From the NCBI GenBank assembly GCA_002719135.1, contig PBGU01000036.1, forward strand, positions 1 to 15,728: a stretch of DNA of 15,728 bases, read 5' to 3'. Both the position numbers and the translations under genes were made by a program. Shown here piece after piece: positions 7,301-15,375 of this stretch (position 1 is its first letter; each line of letters opens with the position of its first letter). The DNA is from Gammaproteobacteria bacterium (GTDB lineage: Bacteria; Pseudomonadota; Gammaproteobacteria; Pseudomonadales; Azotimanducaceae). The notes beneath the pieces are model-generated. The model had not been told where the DNA came from. It was given only the letters and a program-made list of their open reading frames with translations, and did no database searches.

Positions 7301-8349
7301 TGTTCACCTCGCCATACGTATTGGTTCAAGCCGAAATCAGAATTCTTGCTGGCGTCTCTGGTAATTACGCCATCAGAGTAGAGCAGTTCAGACAGTCGAC
7401 GTAATGTAGACCGTGTATGTACAACGATTCGAATTTGATCGATTGAAACCTCAGCTACGTCAACCCGGTCAATGAACTCAAGCGATTGCAAATATCTCAA
7501 CAACGAGCCGTACTCACTGACCGAAGTTATCCCGGAAACCCAAATACTTATGCCTTCCGTATGCAAGCCAAAAACGACGAAACGTTGCACTAGTTCGTCG
7601 GCCACGGCGTCTAGTACCTTTTCGCATACCTCATCCCTTGTTTCGCCCTCATGCGCGAAGTTCGTTTGCCTTCCCTCAAACATCAACCCACCGACACCAC
7701 GCCAAAGCCCTCCACCATCCATCCATATTCTCGCAGTCAGAACGTATTGAGCACCATATCGTTCGCTCGCTCCTAGTATCTGCTCCGAAAAACCCCCTGA
7801 AACAGTCGAACCCGAAATGCGCTCGCGATCTACAAGATCCATGAGGGGCAATTGTACGAGCAGTCCCCGATCACGGCTCCGAGCTTTAATTGTTCGCACC
7901 CATGGAGTGGTATCGTCGCTGGCCGCAAGGCTAGGAACGTCTTCCTCTAAAACGATCCAAGCTAAAACGCTGGGTCTATTTGCACTCCAAATAGGCAGCG
8001 CCGCACTCCGAACAAGATCCTGAATAGTGCGAGGGTCGAAGCCGACTTCGAGTACGGTTTGCTGATCCATAGCATCCTTTGCTCCGCCCGCTTTCCGCAC
8101 AAATCGGTACCTTGCGTAAAAGCGCCCTGGATTTCTTAGTGCAGTTGTAACCATTGGGTTGCGCGGTATCACTTTTAGGCCCGTTACCCGGGTCAACACG
8201 GTAGCAAGTGCCCTCGCGGCTGCAGCTCGCGTATCCGAAGAGGATTGTGTTGCAACCGGAACTTCGACATCGTAAAGCCAATCGATTACATCAGCTCGTG
8301 TCTCAAAACACGAACACATCAAGACCAATAAAGAAGCAAGCCTCTTCAC
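7297..8349 (-). CDS. DUF2066 domain protein with signal peptide
   Basis: Protein of unknown function, recognised as the DUF2066 family from its position between purM and the CDP-alcohol transferase/hda genes and from features such as the segment PSVLAWIVLEED near residue 125. The preferred start is GTG at 8349, because GGAG lies nine bases upstream and it gives a normal signal peptide: charged MKR, hydrophobic LASLLVLMCSCF, then a likely cleavage after ETRA. The ATG at 8364 adds five residues and has no clear ribosome binding site. After the signal peptide no membrane segment is evident, so the mature protein (about 330 residues) is probably periplasmic. A lipoprotein is unlikely because Met precedes the first cysteine. 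It is the first gene of the minus-strand block. I cannot assign a biochemical role. Confidence 0.8.
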   Translation of the reverse strand: MKRLASLLVLMCSCFETRADVIDWLYDVEVPVATQSSSDTRAAAARALATVLTRVTGLKVIPRNPMVTTALRNPGRFYARYRFVRKAGGAKDAMDQQTVLEVGFDPRTIQDLVRSAALPIWSANRPSVLAWIVLEEDVPSLAASDDTTPWVRTIKARSRDRGLLVQLPLMDLVDRERISGSTVSGGFSEQILGASERYGAQYVLTARIWMDGGGLWRGVGGLMFEGRQTNFAHEGETRDEVCEKVLDAVADELVQRFVVFGLHTEGISIWVSGITSVSEYGSLLRYLQSLEFIDRVDVAEVSIDQIRIVVHTRSTLRRLSELLYSDGVITRDASKNSDFGLNQYVWRGEQ

Positions 8350-8444
8350 AAATAACTGCTCCATCGGGAGCCAAACGGAAGCAGTGTAGCGAAAATGTTT
8401 GGTAAACTCGCCAATCTTTCCGCGCTTGAGCGAGGGGTGACGCG

Positions 8445-9464
8445 GTGGGTCTCACATACCGAGAAGCTGGCGTTGATATCGACGCTGGAAACGAGCTGGT
8501 GCGACGCATTAAGGATGCTGCCAAGCGGACTCATCGACCCGAACTATTAGGCGGCATCGGCGGTTTCGCAGCCCTCGCAAGCCTCCCGGAGAAATATCAG
8601 GAACCCCTGCTCGTAACCGGAACAGACGGTGTCGGGACAAAACTTGCTCTCGCAGTAACCCACAATATGCATGACGGTGTAGGTCAGGACTTGGTAGCTA
8701 TGTGCGTTAACGATGTTCTCGCTGTCGGCGCAGAAGCATTTCTATTTCTTGACTATTTTGCCAGCAGCAAACTAGACGTTGACGTCGCTGAGCGAGTCAT
8801 CAATGGCATCGCGGCTGGCTGTGAGATCGCAGGATGCGCGTTGGTTGGGGGTGAAACCGCAGAAATGCCAGGTTTCTACCAAGGTCACGATTACGACTTA
8901 GCCGGGTTTTGCGTGGGCGTCGTCGAACGAAGCGAAGTCGTTACCGGTGATTCTGTTGCGGCTGAAGACGTTCTCATCGGCGTTGTTTCTTCGGGCCCAC
9001 ACGCTAACGGGTTCTCTCTCATTCGACGCGTTATGGCCGATTTTGGTCCGTTAAACGACGACTTGCTCAATCAATTGATGGCTCCGACTTGTATATACGT
9101 ACCTTCTGTATTGCCCATCGTGCCCTTAGTTACGGGCCTCTCCCATATAACTGGTGGCGGACTGATCGAGAACATCCCAAGAATGTTTTCGAGCAACCTG
9201 GTGGTCGACATCGACCTCGGTGCTTGGGAACGGCCAGGTGTCTTCGACTGGCTACAACAGCAAGGGGGAATTGACGAGCTGGAGATGCTTCGAACTTTTA
9301 ATTGTGGCATCGGCTTCGTCATCGCTTGCCGCCCTGGGAACGTCGATAAAATACTCGAACAATTAAACGATGACGCTGTTGTTATAGGACGAATCGAATC
9401 GTTAGGTGCCCGTGTACAGAAAGGCCATTTAGTCATCGGAGTTGCAAACGTAGAACTTGGATAG
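8445..9464 (+). CDS. purM: Phosphoribosylformylglycinamidine cyclo-ligase (AIR synthetase)
   Basis: Closes the imidazole ring in purine synthesis: FGAM plus ATP gives aminoimidazole ribonucleotide. Length 339 residues, close to E. coli PurM (345). Family motifs are clear: TYREAGVDIDAGN at the N-terminus, TGTDGVGTKL (58-67) for nucleotide binding, CVNDVLAVGAEAFLF (87-101), GGETAEMPGFY (135-145) and a GPHANGFSLIR segment in the second half. The start is GTG at 8445 with GAGGGG (8432-8437) seven bases upstream. It is divergent from the DUF2066 gene, a known gammaproteobacterial arrangement. The usual partner purN is absent downstream; instead dcd converges 32 bases after the stop. The 95 bases upstream hold no promoter I trust. 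Confidence 0.96.
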   Translation: MGLTYREAGVDIDAGNELVRRIKDAAKRTHRPELLGGIGGFAALASLPEKYQEPLLVTGTDGVGTKLALAVTHNMHDGVGQDLVAMCVNDVLAVGAEAFLFLDYFASSKLDVDVAERVINGIAAGCEIAGCALVGGETAEMPGFYQGHDYDLAGFCVGVVERSEVVTGDSVAAEDVLIGVVSSGPHANGFSLIRRVMADFGPLNDDLLNQLMAPTCIYVPSVLPIVPLVTGLSHITGGGLIENIPRMFSSNLVVDIDLGAWERPGVFDWLQQQGGIDELEMLRTFNCGIGFVIACRPGNVDKILEQLNDDAVVIGRIESLGARVQKGHLVIGVANVELG

Positions 9465-9496
9465 CCGGTCAGAGGCTAGTCGCTGAAAGGCATAAA

Positions 9497-10063
9497 TCAA
9501 GTTTTCGGCATCGTAACGCCGGTTTGGCCCTGGTATTTACCCGCACGATCTTTGTATGTAGTTTCGCACTGTTCGTCCGACTGGATAAAGAGCATCTGGG
9601 CGACCCCTTCGTTGGCGTATATTCTTGCCGGCAACGTCGTCGTATTCGAAAACTCAAGCGTCACGTTCCCTTCCCACTCCGGTTCAAGCGGAGTCACATT
9701 GACGATAATTCCGCACCTAGCGTATGTCGATTTTCCGAGGCAAATTGTCAAAACGTCCGACGGTATCCGGAAATATTCCACCGTACTCGCTAACGCAAAC
9801 GAGTTCGGTGGAATAATGCAGGAATCTTCCCGTACATCAACGAAACTGCGATCGTCAAAAGCCTTGGGATCAACCGTCGCGGAGAAAATGTTCGTAAAAA
9901 CCTTAAACTCAGGCGCGCACCTAACGTCGTATCCGTAACTCGAAGTACCGAAGGAAATCACCGGTCGGCCGTCGACTCGGCGTACTTGAGTCGCTTCAAA
10001 CGGCTCGATCATTCCCCGAGACTCTGCCATTTCCCGTATCCATCGATCAGATTTGATTGTCAT
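9497..10063 (-). CDS. dcd: dCTP deaminase
   Basis: Deaminates dCTP to dUTP, supplying dUMP for thymidylate synthesis; a homotrimer of the dUTPase fold. The protein is 188 residues, the usual length in proteobacteria. Visible motifs are SYGYDVRCAPEF (42-53), GKSTYARCG (110-118) with the active-site Ser and Arg, and TLEFSN (135-140) with the catalytic Glu137. The C-terminal KYQGQTGVT, the lid over the nucleotide, is intact. The start ATG at 10063 overlaps the apbC stop as ATGA, so translation is probably coupled. Confidence 0.96.
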   Translation of the reverse strand: MTIKSDRWIREMAESRGMIEPFEATQVRRVDGRPVISFGTSSYGYDVRCAPEFKVFTNIFSATVDPKAFDDRSFVDVREDSCIIPPNSFALASTVEYFRIPSDVLTICLGKSTYARCGIIVNVTPLEPEWEGNVTLEFSNTTTLPARIYANEGVAQMLFIQSDEQCETTYKDRAGKYQGQTGVTMPKT

Positions 10064-11097
10064 TGATCGTCCATAGATAGAGTTGGCGTTGGCGCTTTAT
10101 CTCGACTAATCAGCCATAGTGCGGCGGCGGTTCGCCGCGCGCAGTCCATATAGAGAATCGACATTGGCGAAGCATCGTCAATTGCGACTATCGGCACGCC
10201 CGCATCGGTCTGTTCTCGAATCGCCGGATCTAACGGGAATTCTCCGAGTAACGACGTTCCGTACTCCGCCGCTACCCGCTCGCCTCCTCCGTCGCCGAAC
10301 AATGTGTGTTTACGATCGCAGCCGTCGCACACAAAGTAGCTCAAATTTTCGACCACGCCGATTATCGGTACCGATACTTTACGGAACATCTCGATACCCT
10401 TGCGTGCGTCCGCCAACGCGATCTCTTGAGGCGTTGTTACGATAACCGCACCGCCAACCGAAACTTGTTGTGAAAGGGTCAGCTGAATGTCTCCGGTTCC
10501 TGGTGGCATGTCGACGATGAGATAGTCCAGATCACTCCACGCAGTTTGTTGCAACAATTGCTGCAGCGCGCCCGATGCCATTGGCCCACGCCAAACCATC
10601 GGTGTTTTGTCCGTTACGAGCATGCTCATGGATATCGCTTCAATACCGTGGCATCGAATCGGCACAAACTCGTTCTCATTTCTTATTTCTGGTCGCTGAC
10701 CTTCTCGAATTCCCAACATGATTCCCTGACTAGGCCCATAAATATCCGCATCCAAAATACCCACCTTTGCGCCGGCTCGATCTAAAGCCACAGCCAAGTT
10801 AACGGCCGTAGTTGATTTGCCAACACCACCTTTTCCCGAAGCGACGGCAATTACGTTGCTCGCCCCAGGCAAAGCATGAGAAGGAGGCGCCCTGAATTTT
10901 AATTCCAGAACGATTTCGTCTTCCATCCAATTTTCGAGCGTAGCAGCGTACGCCTTCGTCAATCCTTCCACCGGGTATCCAAGCTCAATCAGGACATGCC
11001 ATTTCCCATCCAATTTCGCGGCACGCTGGATCGCCCCAAGCTCGCGCCAACTGACATTCACGATGGGATCTAGAAAGGTCTCTAGTGGTTTCCCCAT
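10060..11097 (-). CDS. apbC: Mrp/ApbC family iron-sulfur cluster carrier ATPase
   Basis: P-loop ATPase that binds and passes on 4Fe-4S clusters to apoproteins in the cytoplasm. With the ATG at 11097 it has 345 residues: an N-terminal MIP18-like segment (about 5-65), the deviant Walker A GKGGVGKST (88-96), DADIYGPS (116-123), VDMPPGTGDIQLT (195-207), and CDGC (257-260), the cluster-bridging cysteine pair. In-frame upstream starts exist at 11127 and 11181, but the former overlaps a TATAAT box and neither improves family agreement, so 11097 is chosen with moderate confidence. It is divergent from metG, a frequent gammaproteobacterial arrangement, and overlaps dcd downstream. nth, an Fe-S enzyme, is nearby, but a client link is only a guess. 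Confidence 0.93.
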   Translation of the reverse strand: MGKPLETFLDPIVNVSWRELGAIQRAAKLDGKWHVLIELGYPVEGLTKAYAATLENWMEDEIVLELKFRAPPSHALPGASNVIAVASGKGGVGKSTTAVNLAVALDRAGAKVGILDADIYGPSQGIMLGIREGQRPEIRNENEFVPIRCHGIEAISMSMLVTDKTPMVWRGPMASGALQQLLQQTAWSDLDYLIVDMPPGTGDIQLTLSQQVSVGGAVIVTTPQEIALADARKGIEMFRKVSVPIIGVVENLSYFVCDGCDRKHTLFGDGGGERVAAEYGTSLLGEFPLDPAIREQTDAGVPIVAIDDASPMSILYMDCARRTAAALWLISRDKAPTPTLSMDDQ

Positions 11098-11125
11098 ACA
11101 AGTTACTCGCCCCAATCGACTCAGC

Positions 11126-11131
11126 ATTATA
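11126..11131 (-). promoter_or_regulatory. Possible -10 box for apbC-dcd
   Basis: A perfect TATAAT is read on the minus strand in the 104-base apbC-metG divergent gap, about 30 bases before the preferred apbC start. At 17 bases upstream the hexamer is GCACGG, a poor -35, so this is only a candidate. Confidence 0.3.
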
Positions 11132-11201
11132 TAGTGCGCCACCAACAACCGTGCCTTTGTTCGCACGGAAACGCACACCATAAGAGTCGGATCTTTGAAT
11201 C

Positions 11202-13181
11202 ATGCGGCGAATTCTTGTAACGAGCGCGCTGCCTAACGCCAACGGCGCAATACATCTCGGTCATTTGCTCGAACACATCCAAACGGACATTTGGGTCCGT
11301 TATCAGCGGTTACTAGGCAACGAGTGCCTCTACGTATGTGCCGACGACACCCACGGTACGGGGACGATGCTGAAAGCCGAGGAACTCGGGATCTCTGCTG
11401 AGCAACTCATTGACCAAGTTCGGATAGATCACATAGAAGACTTTAAAGATTTTCTCGTACAGCACGACAACTATCATTCCACGCATTCTCCAGAAAACGA
11501 ACGCTACTCGGGATTGATCTACGAACGGTTAAAGGACGCAGGGTACATCTTTACCAAGGAAGTAGAACAACTCTACGACCCAGAAAAGCAGCTGTTTCTA
11601 GCGGACCGGTACGTTAAAGGGACTTGCCCTCACTGCGGCGTTGACGATCAGTACGGTGACAACTGCGAAGCCTGTGGAGCGACTTACGATGCCACGGAAC
11701 TTGGCGAACCAAGGTCTCTTCTTTCGGGTTCTCAACCGACGTTGGAGTCTTCGACCCACCATTTCTTTGACCTCGCTCAATTTAAGGAATTCCTCAACGG
11801 TTGGATCTCAACGGAAACCGTCCAATCGGAAGTGGCTAACAAACTCAAAGAATGGCTGGACGCTGGCTTAAAAGCTTGGGATATAAGCCGCGACGCCCCC
11901 TATTTCGGATTTCTTATTCCGGGCACCGATAAATACTTCTATGTCTGGATGGATGCGCCTATCGGGTATATGGCCAGTTTCAGCAACTACTGTGACAAAA
12001 ACGATCTCAACTTCGAAGAATTCTGGGCCAGCGACAGCGTCACTGAAGTCCACCACTTTATTGGTAAGGATATCGTCAATTTTCATGCTCTCTTTTGGCC
12101 GGCGGTATTAAAAGCTTCGGGCTTTCGCTTACCCACACGTATTCATTCGCACGGATTTATAACGGTCGAAGGTAGGAAAATGTCGAAGTCACGCGGAACG
12201 TTCATTAACGCACGAACGTATCTCGCTCACCTCGAACCCGAGTATCTACGCTACTACTACGCGGCAAAACTATCCCCCAACAACGATGATATCGATGTCA
12301 ATTGGGACGATTTCGTGCAGCGTGTGAATTCAGACCTAGTCGGCAAAATCGTAAACATTGCCTCCCGCTGCGCGGGCTTTATCAATCAATCCTCCGAATC
12401 CACGCTTGCGCCAACTATTCACGACACCCAACTGCTGCAAGTATTCGTTGACGCACAGGAGTCCATCGGGCAGTTATACGAGGCGGGTGATACCAATCGA
12501 GCAGTACGAGAAGTCGCCGCTCTGGCAGACCGAGCGAATCAATACATTGCAAACCACGCCCCGTGGGAGCTCGCTAAAACCGAGGGACAAGAGTCCCAAA
12601 TTCAGGCCATTTGTTCTCTCGGCATCAACATGTACCGCATCCTGGTGATCTATTTGAAGCCGATTTTGCCTCGCCTGGCCGAACAGTCGGAAAAGTTTCT
12701 AGCATGCGGCGAGCTGGATTGGACCGATATTGGCACGCCTCTAGTCAATCATCGGATTAATGTTTTTGAACCTCTTTTCAAACGTATCGACAAACGAGCC
12801 GTCGATGCAATGGTCGACGCATCGCGCGAAGATCACGTTGAAACTGTGGATAACCCTATGATTAAGATCGACGACTTCGAGCAAATCGATTTACGAGTAG
12901 CAAGAATCGTATCGGCTGAATCCGTCGATGGGGCCGATAAGTTACTTCGCCTAACGCTCGACGTGGGCGACCACCACCGAACCGTGTTTTCCGGCATCAA
13001 GTTAGCTTACGCCCCAGAGGACCTAGTGGGGAGGTTAACGGTCGTCGTTGCCAACCTCGAGTCACGTGAGATGCGCTTTGGGACATCAGAAGGCATGGTG
13101 CTCGCTGCTGCGAACGGAGACAGCGAAGTCTTTTTGATTTCTGTTGACACAGGGGCCGAACCAGGTACCCGAATAACCTGA
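11202..13181 (+). CDS. metG: Methionyl-tRNA synthetase
   Basis: Class I aminoacyl-tRNA synthetase that charges tRNA-Met with methionine. The 659 residues include the HLGH form of the HIGH signature (18-21), a zinc-binding pair CPHC (142-145) and CEAC (155-158) in the connective insertion, and KMSKS (326-330). The anticodon-binding helical domain follows, then a C-terminal OB-fold tRNA-binding domain from about residue 553 (IDDFEQIDLRVARI), which supports dimerisation. Length agrees with E. coli MetG (677). The ATG at 11202 gives the expected N-terminus (MRRILVTSALPNANG), although the ribosome binding site is weak. nth follows on the same strand. Confidence 0.97.
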   Translation: MRRILVTSALPNANGAIHLGHLLEHIQTDIWVRYQRLLGNECLYVCADDTHGTGTMLKAEELGISAEQLIDQVRIDHIEDFKDFLVQHDNYHSTHSPENERYSGLIYERLKDAGYIFTKEVEQLYDPEKQLFLADRYVKGTCPHCGVDDQYGDNCEACGATYDATELGEPRSLLSGSQPTLESSTHHFFDLAQFKEFLNGWISTETVQSEVANKLKEWLDAGLKAWDISRDAPYFGFLIPGTDKYFYVWMDAPIGYMASFSNYCDKNDLNFEEFWASDSVTEVHHFIGKDIVNFHALFWPAVLKASGFRLPTRIHSHGFITVEGRKMSKSRGTFINARTYLAHLEPEYLRYYYAAKLSPNNDDIDVNWDDFVQRVNSDLVGKIVNIASRCAGFINQSSESTLAPTIHDTQLLQVFVDAQESIGQLYEAGDTNRAVREVAALADRANQYIANHAPWELAKTEGQESQIQAICSLGINMYRILVIYLKPILPRLAEQSEKFLACGELDWTDIGTPLVNHRINVFEPLFKRIDKRAVDAMVDASREDHVETVDNPMIKIDDFEQIDLRVARIVSAESVDGADKLLRLTLDVGDHHRTVFSGIKLAYAPEDLVGRLTVVVANLESREMRFGTSEGMVLAAANGDSEVFLISVDTGAEPGTRIT

Positions 13182-13277
13182 GAAATCGTGCCGACTGTTC
13201 ATTTTATGCGCGATCATGTCGCCGTAGCGTCTTATGATCGAATTTTTCAGCCTGATAAACCACATGGATGGCGCGAT

Positions 13278-13916
13278 ATGAACAAGTCGAAGCGCATCGC
13301 TATTTTCGAACGGCTTAAAGAAGCGAACCCGAAACCAGAAACTGAGCTGCAATATCAAACGCCCTTCGAACTACTGATTGCGGTGATTCTTTCGGCACAA
13401 GCCACGGACGTTAGTGTCAATTTAGCGACTAAAAAACTGTTCGCTTCAGCAAATAATCCCGAAGCGGTAGGTCGTCTCGGGATCCGTCGATTAAAGAGCT
13501 TTATCAAGTCGATCGGGTTGTTCAACACGAAGGCCGAGAACATTCTAAAGACTTGTCAAATCCTGATCGACGAACATAGTGGTCTGGTTCCGAAGGATCG
13601 CGCGTCACTTGAAGCGCTACCCGGGGTCGGTCGAAAAACGGCCAACGTCATTCTCAATACCGCGTTCGGCGAACCTACGATCGCGGTCGACACCCACATT
13701 TTCCGGATTTCCAACCGCATCAATCTCGCGCCGGGAAAAAATGTTCGCGAAGTCGAAGATCGCCTCATGCGCGTCGTGCCGAACGACTACAAACAGAGCG
13801 CCCACCACTGGCTAATCTTGCACGGTCGTTACGTTTGTGTCGCTCGCAAACCACGATGTGGTGCGTGCGTTATCGAAGATCTGTGCGAATTCAAAGACAA
13901 AACCGAGTACGAGTGA
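13278..13916 (+). CDS. nth: Endonuclease III
   Basis: Base-excision repair DNA glycosylase/AP lyase that removes oxidised pyrimidines. From the ATG at 13278 the 212 residues align almost position for position with E. coli Nth: the helix-hairpin-helix LPGVGRK with catalytic Lys120, Asp138 in VDTHIFR, and the 4Fe-4S cysteines at 187, 194, 197 and 203 with C-x6-C-x2-C-x5-C spacing. GGATGG lies upstream at a workable distance. The frame stays open back to 13188, with a GTG there and an ATG at 13206, which would add 30 or 24 residues not present in relatives; I consider this untranslated. It lies 96 bases after metG and is probably cotranscribed with it. The rnf/rsx genes that usually precede nth are missing. 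Confidence 0.96.
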   Translation: MNKSKRIAIFERLKEANPKPETELQYQTPFELLIAVILSAQATDVSVNLATKKLFASANNPEAVGRLGIRRLKSFIKSIGLFNTKAENILKTCQILIDEHSGLVPKDRASLEALPGVGRKTANVILNTAFGEPTIAVDTHIFRISNRINLAPGKNVREVEDRLMRVVPNDYKQSAHHWLILHGRYVCVARKPRCGACVIEDLCEFKDKTEYE

Positions 13917-13927
13917 CCGCGTACGGT

Positions 13928-13948
13928 CGTCGGGTCGTCCAACCGACG
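13928..13948. terminator. Inverted repeat in the nth-argG convergent gap, weak terminator candidate
   Basis: CGTCGG (13928-13933) and CCGACG (13943-13948) form a perfect 6-bp stem around a nine-base loop, 12 bases after the nth stop. There is no T-run on either side, so it does not meet the usual form of an intrinsic terminator. Position between convergent genes is the main support. Confidence 0.3.
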
Positions 13949-14008
13949 CCTCATTGAATTCACCCGCCCTATTCCGGGCTGCTATATTCCTTATGCCTTT
14001 CTTTACTT

Positions 14009-15220
14009 CTATCGGTTTCGTCCGCGTCGCGCGGCAAGGCGAAGTCGAAGCGCGTTCAAACGAATAAATCCCGTGGCATCGGATTGCTCGTAAGCGCCCG
14101 CATCCTCGTCAAACGTAACGATATCGACGTCATAAAGGCTGTCCGTCGTCGATGAGCGCCCAATGACGTAGACACCGCCCTTGTATAACTTCAGTTTGAC
14201 AGAACCACTAACAGCATTTTGCGACGCATCAATCAGGGCCTGCATGACGCGGCGCTCAGGCGACCACCAAAAACCGTTGTAGATCATTCGCGCATAACGT
14301 GGCATCAATTCATCGCGTAGATGCGTGACCTCGCGATCCATCGTGATCGACTCCATGGCCCGGTGCGCTTTCAACAGGATCGTACCGCCCGGCGTCTCAT
14401 AACATCCCCTGGATTTCATGCCGACATAACGATTTTCGACAATGTCGCTGCGTCCCACACCATGGCGCCCGCCGATATCATTGAGCAGCCGAATCACGCC
14501 TGCAGGTGTCAGCGTCTCTCCGTTGACTGCAACCGCGTCTCCATTGTGATACTCGATTTCGATAGACTGGGGTTCATCGGGAGCATCCTCTGGCGAAACG
14601 GTCCATCGCCACATGTCTTCATTGGGTGCGGTGCCCGGGTCTTCTAAAATCCCTCCTTCGTATGAAATGTGCAAGAGATTCGCGTCCATCGAGTATGGCG
14701 ATTCACCTGACTGCTCGTAATCGACTGGAATCGCGTGTTTTCTACAATATTCCATCAGTGCTTCACGGGAATTGATTTCCCACTCTCGATGCGGCGCGAT
14801 GACGCGAATGTCAGGATCTAGTGCATACGCGCCAAACTCGAACCGCACTTGATCGTTCCCTTTACCTGTTGCTCCGTGCGCTATAGCCTCCGCACCCGTT
14901 TCGCGCGCGATCTCGACTAATCTTTTTGCAATCAATGGACGGGCAATACTGGTTCCGAGCAAGTATTCCCCCTCATAAATTGCATTTGCTCGGAACATAG
15001 GAAAAACGTAATCCCGAGCAAAGGTTTCGGTAAGGTCTTCAACGAAGATCTTGTCTACACCCATAGCCTCCGCCTTGGCGCGCGCGGCTTCTATCTCTTC
15101 GCCCTGGCCTATGTCGGCGGTGAACGTGATCACTTCGGCATCGTATGTCTCCTGTAGCCATCGGCAAATGACAGATGTGTCGAGCCCACCGGAATACGAG
15201 AGAACTATTTTCGCTTTCAT
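14009..15220 (-). CDS. argG: Argininosuccinate synthase
   Basis: Joins citrulline and aspartate with ATP to form argininosuccinate in arginine synthesis. The N-terminal PP-loop reads SGGLDTS (10-16). Other family segments include ADIGQG, a GTSIARPLIAK stretch near residue 90, HGATGKGNDQVRFE, and SGESPYSMDANLLH. The end GFIRLNALRLRL is typical of this about 400-residue type; here it has 403 residues from the ATG at 15220. The in-frame ATG at 15277 would add 19 residues absent from the family. The leader contains a hairpin whose arm covers the GGA seven bases before the start. It converges with nth and is divergent from rnt. No clear arginine operator was seen. Confidence 0.96.
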   Translation of the reverse strand: MKAKIVLSYSGGLDTSVICRWLQETYDAEVITFTADIGQGEEIEAARAKAEAMGVDKIFVEDLTETFARDYVFPMFRANAIYEGEYLLGTSIARPLIAKRLVEIARETGAEAIAHGATGKGNDQVRFEFGAYALDPDIRVIAPHREWEINSREALMEYCRKHAIPVDYEQSGESPYSMDANLLHISYEGGILEDPGTAPNEDMWRWTVSPEDAPDEPQSIEIEYHNGDAVAVNGETLTPAGVIRLLNDIGGRHGVGRSDIVENRYVGMKSRGCYETPGGTILLKAHRAMESITMDREVTHLRDELMPRYARMIYNGFWWSPERRVMQALIDASQNAVSGSVKLKLYKGGVYVIGRSSTTDSLYDVDIVTFDEDAGAYEQSDATGFIRLNALRLRLAARRGRNR

Positions 15221-15227
15221 CGTCTCG

Positions 15228-15247
15228 TCCGCGAAAAAGGACGCGGA
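15228..15247 (-). promoter_or_regulatory. Hairpin in argG leader over the ribosome binding site
   Basis: On the minus strand TCCGCG, the eight-base loop TCCTTTTT and CGCGGA form a perfect 6-bp stem. The GGA of the 3' arm is seven bases before the argG ATG and is the best ribosome binding site available. An alternative pairing, GTCC with GGAC, uses the same bases. A regulatory effect is inferred. Confidence 0.3.
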
Positions 15248-15375
15248 GTTTACCTCTCTACGCCCCCATATGTGCAATCAATCAGCAAACACTCGTGTTC
15301 ACCACTTCTAAAAGATCGCGCGTCAAACGAGCGATGGATGGGATACGCGCCTCGTCAAACTGGTAGTCTTGGCCG

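Noticed and set aside
8389..8404. Sequence resembling a PurR operator upstream of purM (GCGAAAATGTTTGGTA)
   Set aside because: Only about 10 of 16 positions fit the E. coli consensus by eye, the symmetry is poor, and PurR itself is not widespread outside enteric relatives.
13964..13980. GCCC/GGGC hairpin before the argG stop as a terminator
   Set aside because: Only a 4-bp stem and no T-run on either strand.
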